From NCBI RefSeq assembly GCF_900089775.1, contig NZ_FLOB01000006.1, forward strand, positions 162,942-226,941: a stretch of DNA of 64,000 nt. The letters run 5' to 3'. Position 1 is the stretch's first letter. Each line of letters starts with the position of its first letter. A model generated the notes under the pieces. The model had not been told where the DNA came from, did no database searches, and worked only from the letters and a program-made list of their open reading frames with translations. This document shows, in pieces, positions 45,668-55,371 of the stretch. Origin of the DNA: Marinomonas spartinae. Its GTDB lineage: Bacteria; Pseudomonadota; Gammaproteobacteria; Pseudomonadales; Marinomonadaceae. The position numbers were made by a program, and so were the translations under genes.

Positions 45668-47928
45668 ACTGACATTTCCTTTAGTCCAGTAATCTCATAG
45701 GAAAATTTGCTTAACGCCTTTGTTGATGCATCATCTTCAAAGATAGCTTCTTTATCGTCTTGCCATAACTCATAGGTAAACGTTTTGTTGAAATAGAAAA
45801 AAAGATCACCATTTTTCCAGCTCTTGAAATGTACGCTGGGCACATCATTATCACCGGAAACAAAATCATAATTAGTTTCGTGCTTTAATAAACTTGTTAG
45901 TTCTGGCCTAGAGTCTTTAATTAAATTTTTTAGTTTTAGGAAGATAAAGTAACTATATAACCCATAATGAGAGCCAGACATTCTTTGGCTACACAGTAAA
46001 TATATTTCGCCACTTTCATCGTAATCAAAGCGAACGCACATTTTTCTGCAATCTTTAAGAACTTCAGGTTCATCAATAATAAACTTGCGCCAGTCTGTCA
46101 CTTTTGAATTCTCAATAAGATGTTCCATACCCTTTATTTCATGGCCTTCATCAAGTGTATCTAAAAGTTGAAATAGGAGCTTTTGTCTATGAGATTTATC
46201 ATTAAATACACTGCGCCAGTTTTCATTGCGATCACGAGCATTGCTTTGAACATTTTTACAAAAGTTTTTATTTCTTCCTTGCCAAACAAAATAGTCGCCA
46301 AAAGTTAATAGTGATCTATGTAGTAGATAGTCTTTTCTTTCAAGCACTTCGCTTGAAAATAATACTGAGGCTTTGTTGGCATTACGTTTAAATGTATCTA
46401 TACAAAACGAACTTTCACTTTCATGTTTGCATGAATCAAGTAAGAACCCAATTTGACCATAAAAGTAACTATGCTCGTGGTAGGGTTTGAACGCTTTTAG
46501 CCATTGCTCATCATTGATAATAAGTTGCGCTTTAAGTATTTCTTCTTCTCTTTGTAGTTCATTAAAGAATTGGATATCTTTGTTTTCAAGCTTGGCTAAA
46601 TTAGTAAAAACATTTGAATAGAGTTTGTTAGCCAAACTAGAAAGCGAATTTACTGCATTTACATAATCTGTCGCAGAGTCGTAAGCTGTGTTGTTTATAA
46701 GTCGTTCTGTAACCTCTAACCAATGCACTAAGTTCTTCATATCCTCATGAGAGAGCGTATTGATGTTTTTAAAAAAAGGGTTAATACAAACAAAAATATA
46801 AAGCGAAGCAAAACGAACTTTTTCCAAATAGCCGTTTTTATTGATACCCTCATTAAAGGTTTTTAGCACTTTATATTTAATAAAAGTTTCACCGTCAAAG
46901 TTAAATTGTATGTCGTGAATAAAATCAAGGAATTGGTAAGTATTATTTAAGGAAGTATTTGAAAAACACTTCAATGTTTCATACTGCGAATGACCAAAGT
47001 AAGAATTGTCGCGCAATTGGCTTACAACGCTTTCATATTCTTTTTCATTCTTCTTACTCGCATATTCAATGGTGGAGACAAATTGAGTTAGGGCAATGGT
47101 TTTAAAAAAGCGTAAGTAAGTATCATCAACCTCAGTACTGCCTTTAGGTCGCATTTTCCAAAAAACGTCTGTCCATGATTTGTCGAGCTTCAACCAAAAA
47201 TCTTCAGCTAAACAGATCTCTTCAGAGCGGTTAACATAACCTTGCAACCATGCCTTTAGGTTTTCAAACTCTGTCAAAGCCTGCCCTCTAGCGTTCATTT
47301 TTATATAAAGTTCGTCTGTTAGGGCAAAATTATCCATGTTTAGGAAATGGAAGGTAACTGGTGGCTTTTCACTACAAATCAACATATTCCATAACTCAGG
47401 CGAAAGTGCAGCTTTAAATACCCGATGGATCTCATCTAGCATTACTAGCATGGCCTTTACCGTTGGATCGTCTTTCCATACCGAGAAAAACCAGCTCGCA
47501 TCAAAAAGCGTTTCAGATAATCTTCCCTCTATTTCTTGAATTACAATATCATCACTGAAACGTAGTAATGAATGCGTAAACTCTTTAGAGGTGACTCGAT
47601 TCTCATATTTAAATTTAGCCAATTTACTTTTTGCAGTAGTAAGGTTGCCCGTGCCAATTGCAATGTACCAATGGAGCAAAAATAACGTGGTAATACGTTG
47701 CTGGCCATCTAGCAAAATCAGGTGGTCATCTTTAACTGAGCCATAAATAAAATCGAGATCTTGGCTTTTTTTCGGGTCGTTGATCATGGTAAATAGATCA
47801 GCAATAAACTCAGTTCTTATTTGGTTTGTCTTACTATCGTCTCTACCCTGTACATAATCTCGTTGAATAATCGGTATGCTAATGGCATGCTCGTCAAGTA
47901 ATTGCCAAAATGTCTTTTTCATACTCAT
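45664..47928 (-). CDS. DUF262 domain protein (GmrS-like)
   Basis: 754 residues. The N-terminal DUF262 (ParB/Srx-like) domain has ISIPIIQRDYVQGRDDS and DHLILLDGQQRITTLFLLHW; DGQQR is the nucleotide-binding/hydrolysis motif of the family. A later NMDNFALTDELYIKMNARGQ also fits. I see no DUF1524 HNH motif in the C-terminal half. GmrSD-type systems cut modified DNA, so this protein may add defence against modified phage DNA. ATGA overlaps join it to genes on both sides. It is AT-richer than hsdR and hsdM. Confidence 0.85.
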   Translation of the reverse strand: MSMKKTFWQLLDEHAISIPIIQRDYVQGRDDSKTNQIRTEFIADLFTMINDPKKSQDLDFIYGSVKDDHLILLDGQQRITTLFLLHWYIAIGTGNLTTAKSKLAKFKYENRVTSKEFTHSLLRFSDDIVIQEIEGRLSETLFDASWFFSVWKDDPTVKAMLVMLDEIHRVFKAALSPELWNMLICSEKPPVTFHFLNMDNFALTDELYIKMNARGQALTEFENLKAWLQGYVNRSEEICLAEDFWLKLDKSWTDVFWKMRPKGSTEVDDTYLRFFKTIALTQFVSTIEYASKKNEKEYESVVSQLRDNSYFGHSQYETLKCFSNTSLNNTYQFLDFIHDIQFNFDGETFIKYKVLKTFNEGINKNGYLEKVRFASLYIFVCINPFFKNINTLSHEDMKNLVHWLEVTERLINNTAYDSATDYVNAVNSLSSLANKLYSNVFTNLAKLENKDIQFFNELQREEEILKAQLIINDEQWLKAFKPYHEHSYFYGQIGFLLDSCKHESESSFCIDTFKRNANKASVLFSSEVLERKDYLLHRSLLTFGDYFVWQGRNKNFCKNVQSNARDRNENWRSVFNDKSHRQKLLFQLLDTLDEGHEIKGMEHLIENSKVTDWRKFIIDEPEVLKDCRKMCVRFDYDESGEIYLLCSQRMSGSHYGLYSYFIFLKLKNLIKDSRPELTSLLKHETNYDFVSGDNDVPSVHFKSWKNGDLFFYFNKTFTYELWQDDKEAIFEDDASTKALSKFSYEITGLKEMSV

Positions 47929-49955
47929 GCTAGTCCCTCCATGACACTATAAAAGTTAAAGCATGCAATTAACTCGTTGCGATAAGCTTTTCTGTCTTCA
48001 GTTGACCACTGGTGCATATGTGACACATTTTCGCTATAAAATTTAGAAAATACATTTTTTGTCGCAATAGGAATAAAACACTGCTTTTGTTTGCCATTAA
48101 TTCCTTTTTCATACTGTAAAATGAGTTTCCTTTTTTGCGCAAAAATAGCATTACCTATACCTCTGTTTACTTTGGCAGAAAGTAAACACAAGTTATCAAG
48201 TCCATCCATTTCTTCTTCTTTAAGAACACCTACAACATCACCAAGCTGTTTTGTATATTCTTGAAGTGAAGCTTTAAGCGCTAACCTATTTTCTTCATCG
48301 TCAGTGGCTATTTTTCTTAAGCTATTCCATTGAGTAAGTGAGTCGAGCAACTGAGCTTTGCTTTCCTTTGGAATATCTTCACTTTCAATAAGTGCTTGCT
48401 GTGATGAGTACCAAATGTCTTGCTCTCTTGAATCATCAAGCTGTTGCGAGTTTTGTGCGTGAATATGCTCTATATCCCACTGCGTATTGGCATAGGTATT
48501 AAAAGAAAGTCTTGTACCTTGTTTTCTGTGGGCTGCAATATTAAATAGAATTAGCACCGAAATAATATGCTGACGATTGCCACCATATTGCAATGCGCTA
48601 AAGGTCTGATTTTTAGTTTCGTCAGTAAAATATTTAACAAGCTCTTTTGCAATACGTGCTTTTAGCAGTTTTACAAACTCAGATTTTGTCACCCTTTCAG
48701 ACATTTTCCATAACGTTTGAATGTTACAAATACTGCGAGTGATTAAAAATCCTGTTAAATGATAAAGCTCATCATTTTCAAACCATTCCTGTAAGCGATA
48801 AAACCCTTGTCTTAGCTGGTGCCATTGATAGTCAATAAATTCAGCTTTATTAGCTGCTTGTTTTAATTCGCGGTAATAATGGTTAAACGAGAAGAATGCA
48901 TCTTGGCTTTCGAGGGTATTGGCTTTATGAATTGGCTTATTGGTAAGTAGGTCAAACAGTAGTTCAATATGGTTGGCGTGCTTATTTTCCTTGTTGTAGG
49001 GTTGCAAAAAAGCCCAAAAATCTTGGTTTTGTAATGAATGCTCAATAGAATCCCATTGCTGCGCCATCTGCGACTGTTTTAATCTAGCCACCTCAGTGAG
49101 TTCTTCGGCATTAGCGTAATGCAAAAACAGTGCTTTAATAAGTTCTGCGTTAGTCAGCGGGATCTTGCCACTGTTTAAACGCATAAAAATATCAATCGAC
49201 TTTTGTTTATTTTGCGCTGCATCCATATCCAGTGCTGCATACCAAATAACTTTGGTATGATTTAAAAACTTATTAAGCCAACCTTGCTTTTGCTGATCGT
49301 TTTTATTTTCAAACCACTTAGCAATAGTGCAATATGCAGTATAAAAATGATAATTATCAACATTATCTAAATTACAACTAGAAAGTCCTGAGCTTAATTT
49401 TTGCTCATTGAGTTCTGAATCATAATTTTCTATATAATCTTGCCATGACTCACTTTGTAATGTACTCGGCAAATGATAGGCTAAAAATTCACCACTACTT
49501 TTTCGTGTACGGTAATCAATGGTGAATTTACTGTGTTGTAGGAATGACAAAATCATATAGCTGGTTGTCATTCGTTGTTGTCCATCAATCAGTTCCCAAC
49601 TTGATTTATCTTTGCTTGATTGCGGTGCTTGATATTTCACAACTACAGGCTGCAAACAATAGAAACCACTTTGAGTAACAGTAAATTCATCAATATCATT
49701 GAGTAAATCTTTAACTTGCTGAGGTGTCCATTTATAACCGCGCTGATAGTCATCAACAAAAAAGTGCAGCGGCAATAACTCAGTCATTGATTTTAAAATA
49801 AGTGCGTTATTACCTTGTACTAACTGATGTAATTGCTCCATAAAATCTGTGACATTTTCGTCATGAGATTGTGATAGGGCATACTGAAACTTTGAAAACA
49901 AGTTCTCAATTGCAACCATAGAGCCAGCACTGTGATTATTGCTATTGTTTTGCAT
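47925..49955 (-). CDS. DUF262/DUF1524 protein (GmrSD-like, HNH nuclease)
   Basis: 676 residues. DUF262: LHFFVDDYQRGYKWTPQQVK then SWELIDGQQRMTTSYMILSF (DGQQR). DUF1524: NTQWDIEHIHAQNSQQ, with the HNH His, and DNLCLLSAKVNRGIGNAIFA plus QKR, the usual NxxxxN...K tail. So both halves of a single-chain GmrSD-like enzyme are present. The start lies 17 bp after hsdS and the end overlaps the next DUF262 gene by 4 bp. It probably restricts modified DNA, complementing the type I enzyme. Confidence 0.88.
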   Translation of the reverse strand: MQNNSNNHSAGSMVAIENLFSKFQYALSQSHDENVTDFMEQLHQLVQGNNALILKSMTELLPLHFFVDDYQRGYKWTPQQVKDLLNDIDEFTVTQSGFYCLQPVVVKYQAPQSSKDKSSWELIDGQQRMTTSYMILSFLQHSKFTIDYRTRKSSGEFLAYHLPSTLQSESWQDYIENYDSELNEQKLSSGLSSCNLDNVDNYHFYTAYCTIAKWFENKNDQQKQGWLNKFLNHTKVIWYAALDMDAAQNKQKSIDIFMRLNSGKIPLTNAELIKALFLHYANAEELTEVARLKQSQMAQQWDSIEHSLQNQDFWAFLQPYNKENKHANHIELLFDLLTNKPIHKANTLESQDAFFSFNHYYRELKQAANKAEFIDYQWHQLRQGFYRLQEWFENDELYHLTGFLITRSICNIQTLWKMSERVTKSEFVKLLKARIAKELVKYFTDETKNQTFSALQYGGNRQHIISVLILFNIAAHRKQGTRLSFNTYANTQWDIEHIHAQNSQQLDDSREQDIWYSSQQALIESEDIPKESKAQLLDSLTQWNSLRKIATDDEENRLALKASLQEYTKQLGDVVGVLKEEEMDGLDNLCLLSAKVNRGIGNAIFAQKRKLILQYEKGINGKQKQCFIPIATKNVFSKFYSENVSHMHQWSTEDRKAYRNELIACFNFYSVMEGLA

Positions 49956-49972
49956 TTAAAACATCCTGTTCA

Positions 49973-51304
49973 TTAATACGGCAATCGAGTGCGCCCTGTG
50001 AGCAGCTCTTGCATCATACCTTGTATGATTTGACGGGTTTTCGCCAAGCGTTGTTCAAGAGTTTGGATTTCGCTGTCCATATCTGAAAGGATGGTAGCGA
50101 TGGCGGTTTGTTCTTCTGGTATTGGTGCTATTATTTTTAGCAATCTCAGTTTTTCAGCTGATAAACCCGGTTGAGCAGATGATTCTGAATATTGATTCAA
50201 ATTCATTCTCTCAAGATAAATTGCTAACCACTTAGCATCGTTACCCTTGCTTGGCGTTGCTACAAGTGCATGCTCCGAGGCAAAAAATTTGCCGCTAGCA
50301 AACTGAATATTTCCGCAAAGAGCACCTTGTCGGCCTATAAGCGCAAAATCACCTTCATGAGTATAAGTCTTGGTGTAACCTCTAAGACCATTTCCTCCAT
50401 AACATGGGAATTGACTATCTGAATTTATATCCTTTGAGGTTATTCCGAGGCCACTTTTTAAAATACATACCCTCCCAAGCTCTTTAACTTCCCAATCCAC
50501 AGGGATTTCGCCTAGCTCGCTGTGTTTTGTGCCTTTGCTCTTACCTTTAGGAACGCCTTGGCTCTTTCCTTCGACAGCACCTTCGGTGTTAGTGGCAACT
50601 TCTTCGCTTTCATTATTAGAATAAAAGGCGAACTGAGGTAAACGGGTTTTACCTGTTAGCAGTTGCTGCATGGTGGCGGTTTTAATCGCTTGTTTTTTCG
50701 CGATCAGCTTTTCTAATTCCGTTAATAGCGCATCCACATCGGATAGGGCATTGGCAATAGCGGTTTGTTCTTCTAGTTTTGGGAGGGCTGTTTTTATCTT
50801 TTTTACTGATTCTAAGTTCATTCCAGCCTTTGCTCCTTGGTCGGCTGAGCCTTGAAATAGCTTTTGAACTGCTTCAGAAGAAAGAAAGTATGCAATGAAC
50901 TTAGGGTTTATAAGTGAGTTTTCAAAGCGGATTAGTGCTATGTGTTGGTTTATAAAGGCTGGTTTAGCTAACTTACTGTCAACATAACTGCATATTCCAA
51001 TATCAGCAGTAATTGAAATTAGAATATCGCTATCTTTTAAAGAAGTTCGTCTTCCTTCTGCTGAGTTTGCAGGTAAAGACACAAATTTCGTACTATTCAT
51101 ATTTAGGTAAATCGAACTTCGTTCCATGTTTGTTATTCTGACAAACGGATTGCCAAACTCTGAATAATACGAAGCCCAACCTCTAGAACCACTTGTCACG
51201 AAAGGATTTAGCTCTCCAATTGAGACACATTCCCAATCATTAGGAATAATCCCAACCTCAGTTTGTTTATATCCATCTGGAACTTCTTGCTCAATTACGC
51301 TCAT
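49973..51304 (-). CDS. hsdS: Type I restriction-modification specificity subunit S
   Basis: 443 residues from ATG 51304, which makes an ATGA overlap with hsdM. Two target-recognition domains (about 20-190 and 260-420) each end in a conserved helix that closes with a near-identical tag: LLTGKTRLPQF and LLTGRTRLPY. Between them lies a Lys/Gly-rich linker (VEGKSQGVPKGKSKGTK), unusually hydrophilic. It sets the DNA target, which cannot be predicted here. Each domain begins with a DWE motif (PNDWECVSIGEL, PVDWEVKELGRV). Confidence 0.93.
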   Translation of the reverse strand: MSVIEQEVPDGYKQTEVGIIPNDWECVSIGELNPFVTSGSRGWASYYSEFGNPFVRITNMERSSIYLNMNSTKFVSLPANSAEGRRTSLKDSDILISITADIGICSYVDSKLAKPAFINQHIALIRFENSLINPKFIAYFLSSEAVQKLFQGSADQGAKAGMNLESVKKIKTALPKLEEQTAIANALSDVDALLTELEKLIAKKQAIKTATMQQLLTGKTRLPQFAFYSNNESEEVATNTEGAVEGKSQGVPKGKSKGTKHSELGEIPVDWEVKELGRVCILKSGLGITSKDINSDSQFPCYGGNGLRGYTKTYTHEGDFALIGRQGALCGNIQFASGKFFASEHALVATPSKGNDAKWLAIYLERMNLNQYSESSAQPGLSAEKLRLLKIIAPIPEEQTAIATILSDMDSEIQTLEQRLAKTRQIIQGMMQELLTGRTRLPY

Positions 51305-53799
51305 AACGACCACGCCAAGCCCATTGCTTTTAGATGGCCTGCGACTTTATCGCTTAGCTTATCAACTGATTTAGAGAGAGTTGGTAATGGTGTGCTATAG
51401 CGCTCTTCCAGTTGCTTAACGCGATTTGCCATTTGTTGGGTCACGCGCTCAATTTCGGCAACAATATTGGTTTGTAATGTGGCAAGCCATTTATCTTCCA
51501 CAATGAGTGTTTTGATCTCTTCGATAGACAGTTTTGGATATTGGTTAAAGACTGCTAGGTCGAGCGCTTCTTGGGCTTCTTTAACGGCTTTTTTGGCATT
51601 AGCTTCCGCGTTAAATAGCTTGGTGGCTTGTTTCAGTGCCTCAACTTCATCAATGTCAGTTGCTAGCTTAGTTCTGGCAGCAACGCTGGCTTTGGTGATT
51701 TTGTCTTTCTCGTTTAGGGCTTCAGCCAATAAACCCTCGTCACCGCCATGTTCTTCCAAATAGCTTTCCAGTGCTTGGGTAGCTTCATCTTGTGCAGCCT
51801 GTAGGGCGTCTACTTGGGCTTGTTGGTCGGCAAAGTAGCGAGCAACCATTAAGCTAGGTGGTATAAGCTCGGCTTTGTACTTTTTCTTATTAATGATGAG
51901 GTCAGGCGTTTCTTTAAGTTTTTCACCTTGCCCATTACCTTTCTTGGGGGCAATTAATTCACGTAATTTATTACCCGCTTGCCAGTCGTCTTGTACCAAT
52001 ACATACACATCGTCTTGCATGGTATCGGCCCAGTAATCCATGAGGATTTGGTAAATATCGTATTTGCTCAATAGTTCACTATGGGCGTAACGGGCGAGTA
52101 AGTTTTCTGAGATGTTAAAAATGAAAGATTTAGGCTTATCACCCACTACTATATTGGTTAGGTTGGCTTCTGTTATCCACTGTTTGAAAGGCAATACACT
52201 GCGTGCGGCAAAGTTTTTAAACTCTTGGTGGGCCAAAATGCTGCTTTTTACTTGGCTGGCTTCAATCATACCGTGGCTGTAACCCGTACGTGCAGGCTTG
52301 AATAAGGTGGCTCGAATACTAGGGAAGACCTGCCAGTAATGCTTAAGCGCATCAATATCACGGTTTGGAATGCCGCCTTGTAGGTGAGCGCTTAAATCGT
52401 GTAAATCTTCTGGCTCAGAAGAGTCGATATAACGTGGGATATTGAGGTTGTAATCGTTTTTGGCAATTTCATCTATGGGGACTAAACGGCTGTAACGCTC
52501 TAGTTCCAAACCTTTGTTAAAGACATCGACGATTTTATGAATGTCTTGGCTGCGCAGGCGGTTTTTATTGCCATCTTTAATAAAACCCTTGCTGGCATCA
52601 ATCATAAAGATTGGGCGACCCGAGACTCTGGGCAGGTCGGCGTCCTCTTTATTGAAATGTGTGGCCGCTTTTTGGGCGTGCTCTTTATCAATCACGATAA
52701 TACAAGCCGGAATGCCCGTACCGTAGAACAAGTTTGCCGGTAGGCCAATAATGCCTTTGATATAGCCTTGTTTTATTAGGTTCTCGCGGATCGTGGCTTC
52801 GGCATTACCACGGAATAAAACGCCATGGGGCAAGATCACCGCGCCTTTACCTGTACTTTTTAGGCTTTTAATAATATGCAGCAAAAAGGTGTAGTCGCCG
52901 TTTTTCTCGGGTGGAATACCCCACGTAAAACGATCATACATATCTTTTTCTGGGTTAATGCCGCTGGTCCAGTTTTTGTTGGAAAAGGGCGGGTTGGCCA
53001 CAGCAAAGTCGAAGGTTTTTAGTTGTTGAGTGCCGTTTTTTGTATTGGTTTCTTTCCATTGTGGATCGGCAAGTGTATTGCCTTTCCAGATCTTGGCGGT
53101 GGTGTTGTTGTGCAAGATCATGTTCATACGGGCAAGGGCGCTGGTAGCGTTGTCCATTTCTTGCCCGTAAAGTGTTAAACCACGTTCCGCTTGATCGTTG
53201 GCCTTTAATAGCAAAGAGCCTGAACCACAGGTAGGGTCGTAGACTGTGGCATCTTGAGGTGTGTCCTCTTTAATGCCAACGACTTTGGCGAGAATCTGCG
53301 ACACTTCGGATGGGGTATAGAACTGGCCTTTTGACTTGCCGGACTCGGTAGCAAAGTGACGCATTAAATATTCGTAGGCGTCGCCAAGTAGGTCGTCACC
53401 GCCAGCACGGTTAGAAGATAAGTCTAAGCCTTGGAATATGCCAACAAGCTTGGTTAGACGATCTAGCATTTCTTTGTCTTTGCCGAGCTTGTCTTCATCA
53501 TTGAAATCGGCAACGTCGATCACACCTTTTAGATCGTTTTCTTCGGCCAGAGCGGAAATGATTTTATTGATTTTATCGCCGATTTCTTTGTTGTTCTTGG
53601 CGGCGATCATATCGTCATAACTTGCGCCTTCTGGCACAACAATCATGCCGTAAGGGTCACCTTTATACTTGTCGCTCACATACTTCATAAACAGCATAGT
53701 GAGTACATAGTCTTTGTATTGGCTGGCATCCATCCCGCCACGCAATTCGTCACAGCTTGCCCAGAGTGAAGAGTAGAGTTCTGTCTTTTTAATGGCCAT
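51301..53799 (-). CDS. hsdM: Type I restriction-modification DNA methyltransferase M subunit
   Basis: 832 residues. The HsdM N-terminal domain begins LYSSLWASCDELRGGMDASQ. Motif I is YDPTCGSGSLLLKAND and motif IV AVANPPFSNKNW, giving an N6-adenine methylase. Typical HsdM is about 500 residues; here about 300 more, helical and coiled-coil-like (KLATDIDEVEALKQATKLFN, EEIKTLIVEDKW), follow the catalytic core, a known long subtype. It is the second gene of the operon, after the 79-residue protein. Confidence 0.95.
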   Translation of the reverse strand: MAIKKTELYSSLWASCDELRGGMDASQYKDYVLTMLFMKYVSDKYKGDPYGMIVVPEGASYDDMIAAKNNKEIGDKINKIISALAEENDLKGVIDVADFNDEDKLGKDKEMLDRLTKLVGIFQGLDLSSNRAGGDDLLGDAYEYLMRHFATESGKSKGQFYTPSEVSQILAKVVGIKEDTPQDATVYDPTCGSGSLLLKANDQAERGLTLYGQEMDNATSALARMNMILHNNTTAKIWKGNTLADPQWKETNTKNGTQQLKTFDFAVANPPFSNKNWTSGINPEKDMYDRFTWGIPPEKNGDYTFLLHIIKSLKSTGKGAVILPHGVLFRGNAEATIRENLIKQGYIKGIIGLPANLFYGTGIPACIIVIDKEHAQKAATHFNKEDADLPRVSGRPIFMIDASKGFIKDGNKNRLRSQDIHKIVDVFNKGLELERYSRLVPIDEIAKNDYNLNIPRYIDSSEPEDLHDLSAHLQGGIPNRDIDALKHYWQVFPSIRATLFKPARTGYSHGMIEASQVKSSILAHQEFKNFAARSVLPFKQWITEANLTNIVVGDKPKSFIFNISENLLARYAHSELLSKYDIYQILMDYWADTMQDDVYVLVQDDWQAGNKLRELIAPKKGNGQGEKLKETPDLIINKKKYKAELIPPSLMVARYFADQQAQVDALQAAQDEATQALESYLEEHGGDEGLLAEALNEKDKITKASVAARTKLATDIDEVEALKQATKLFNAEANAKKAVKEAQEALDLAVFNQYPKLSIEEIKTLIVEDKWLATLQTNIVAEIERVTQQMANRVKQLEERYSTPLPTLSKSVDKLSDKVAGHLKAMGLAWSL

Positions 53800-53829
53800 G
53801 TGTATTCCTAGAGTTGTAAAAGCAAGCGA

Positions 53830-54069
53830 TTAGAGTTGGTCTGTGTTTAAGCCAGCGGCTTTTAATCGCGCGGTCAAATTACGCATTTTTGAGAATTCAG
53901 TACCAAAACTGGGTTTTAACCCAACGCCTTCGCAAAACTCCTTGGCTGTAATAGTTGTTAATTGATCTGCGTATTTGATCATTTGTAGATGCATTTCGGT
54001 GGTGTATTGGTTGCGCGGCGCAGTGTTTAGCGCCGATTTGATGTTGCTAAAGATAACGCGCTTGTCCAT
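53830..54069 (-). CDS. Small protein heading the hsd operon, possible regulator
   Basis: 79 residues: MDKRVIFSNIKSALNTAPRN, then helices QMIKYADQLTTITAKEFCEG and SKMRNLTARLKAAGLNTDQL. It is all helical, basic and small, with a helix-turn-helix-like spacing (TITAKEFCEGVGLKPSFGTE). I recognise it only as the sort of protein found upstream of hsdM. A perfect 28-bp palindrome begins 26 bp before its start codon, consistent with autoregulation of the restriction operon. hsdM starts 31 bp downstream. DNA binding is inferred. Confidence 0.65.
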   Translation of the reverse strand: MDKRVIFSNIKSALNTAPRNQYTTEMHLQMIKYADQLTTITAKEFCEGVGLKPSFGTEFSKMRNLTARLKAAGLNTDQL

Positions 54070-54094
54070 TGCTCATCTCTTTATTGATTGCTGA

Positions 54095-54122
54095 GTTAGC
54101 TAATTTATATAAATTAGCTAAC
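54095..54122. promoter_or_regulatory. Perfect 28-bp palindrome upstream of the hsd operon
   Basis: All 14 base pairs of the palindrome match; half-site GTTAGCTAATTTAT. It lies 26-53 bp before the first start codon of the operon and contains TATAAA, so it overlaps the probable promoter. It is a likely operator, or a very stable cruciform. Confidence 0.7.
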
Positions 54123-54803
54123 TTTGCAATGGTCTTATGTGATAGAATATGCAAAACAGAGGAGTGCAAGCATAGCAGCGAAGTGGCAAATTGTCTCTCA
54201 AGCTGAGATAATGTAAGTGTTGATGTTGACGCCAATTATCTGAACCGCACGTTCAGACGCTTTATGTGCCATTCTTGTAAATTTACAACGTTCTTGATTT
54301 AACTTCGTGGTAGCAATATAAAAGTTGTCAACTTATGGTTTAATTCTTTGTCAACTTATGGTTCAAAAAACTACATAACTCATTGATTCTTCGTTGTCCA
54401 ATTTGTCACTTTATGCTTCAATCAACATTAATCCTCCGATAGATAAAACTTTGCCCTTTCTCAGTTGGATAAAGTTACATTAGAATCACTAAAAATTCCC
54501 CCATCTATTTTTCAACTAGGTTTTCTCATAGGTGGCTGCACGTTTGCTTTTTGCCTACCGGAATCAATATCCCAGTTTGCCTCCAGACTGAGCCCAAGTG
54601 TTGGTTCATCTCGTGTAATGAGGTGTAATTGCGCTCCTGATATTTGTTTTTTAACATCGACGTGACTGTTCTAATGAACTGTCGCTCTGTGACGTGCCTG
54701 TGATGATGTCTTTTCCTACACAATGACCAGAACAATGAGGGGATCCACCTTTGTTCGTCATGTTTTTCCTAATATAGTGTGATTACTCGAAGTTGAGATT
54801 GAT
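54123..54803. other. Intergenic region at the edge of the restriction island
   Basis: 680 bp without a gene I can support. It contains three direct repeats of a TTGTCA-ACTTATGGTT unit (54325-54418). Open frames of 60-69 codons (54047-54235, 54526-54735, 54465-54665) lack ribosome-binding sites and resemble nothing known. It may contain the decayed end of a mobile element. Confidence 0.5.
54325..54418. repeat. Three direct repeats of a 17-bp unit
   Basis: TTGTCAACTTATGGTTT (54325-54341), TTGTCAACTTATGGTTC (54348-54364) and TTGTCACTTTATGCTTC (54403-54418, one base shorter). Multiple spaced direct repeats are typical of IS21-family ends or of protein binding arrays; no transposase gene is present. 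Confidence 0.6.
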
Positions 54804-55139
54804 ATGAATGATGATAAGTTGAAACGCGCTGTACCGGAAGGTTTTGAACAGGTCGAGCTGCAGCCAGTAGAATACAGTCCGTTGATGTACATTGATATTG
54901 CTCTTTCTGAGGGGATGCCTAAAGGGGAGGGGTTTGATTTATGGTATACCTCGTTTGGCCTTAATAAAATGAGTGCTATATCAAGTATTCGGTCTATGAC
55001 AGGAATGGGGCTGAAAGAGCTTAACGTGAAAGCGCATTATCCCCCCATTTTGCTAAAAGAAAAACTATCAATCACCGAATTAAATGAGTTTATTCTGCGT
55101 CATAAAATGGATCACATTATATATTCTTTTAAGGAATAA
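54804..55139 (+). CDS. Hypothetical protein, 111 residues
   Basis: The frame starts MNDDKLKRAVPEGFEQVELQ and ends in KMDHIIYSFKE. It is acidic, without signal peptide or membrane helix, and no family is recognised. The start codon has only a weak ribosome-binding site (GAG). Its codon use looks protein-like and the region upstream is intergenic. It lies between the restriction island and the catabolic region. Confidence 0.55.
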   Translation: MNDDKLKRAVPEGFEQVELQPVEYSPLMYIDIALSEGMPKGEGFDLWYTSFGLNKMSAISSIRSMTGMGLKELNVKAHYPPILLKEKLSITELNEFILRHKMDHIIYSFKE

Positions 55140-55306
55140 TCGTTGAAAAACGAGTAATCTATTTTTGCTAAAAACAGCTGCTAAAATTTTAAGATCTATC
55201 GGGGTGTTTTGCTATTCTAAAGTTTGTATTGCACTCTCAATAAAGTATAACGATCCTTGTATGGTTGCCTAATAAACCCTCTATATAAATGTCATCGTCA
55301 ATAAAT

Positions 55307-55340
55307 TCCTCGGGCGGGCTTCCTTAAAAGTGCCCGAGGA
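55307..55340. terminator. Stem-loop after the aldehyde dehydrogenase gene
   Basis: TCCTCGGGC (55307-55315) pairs perfectly with GCCCGAGGA (55332-55340), loop 16 bases, 32 bp beyond the stop of the minus-strand gene. The following A/T stretch (AATTTATT on the minus strand) is weak as a terminator tail. Confidence 0.55.
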
Positions 55341-55371
55341 GTGACAAAAATTCACAGAGTCGGAAATGTTG

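Noticed and set aside
54047..54235. 62-codon ORF overlapping the start of the 79-residue gene
   Set aside because: It runs through the palindrome and promoter and has no recognisable product.
54526..54735. 69-codon minus-strand ORF, possibly a transposase remnant
   Set aside because: No transposase motif readable, and no ribosome-binding site.
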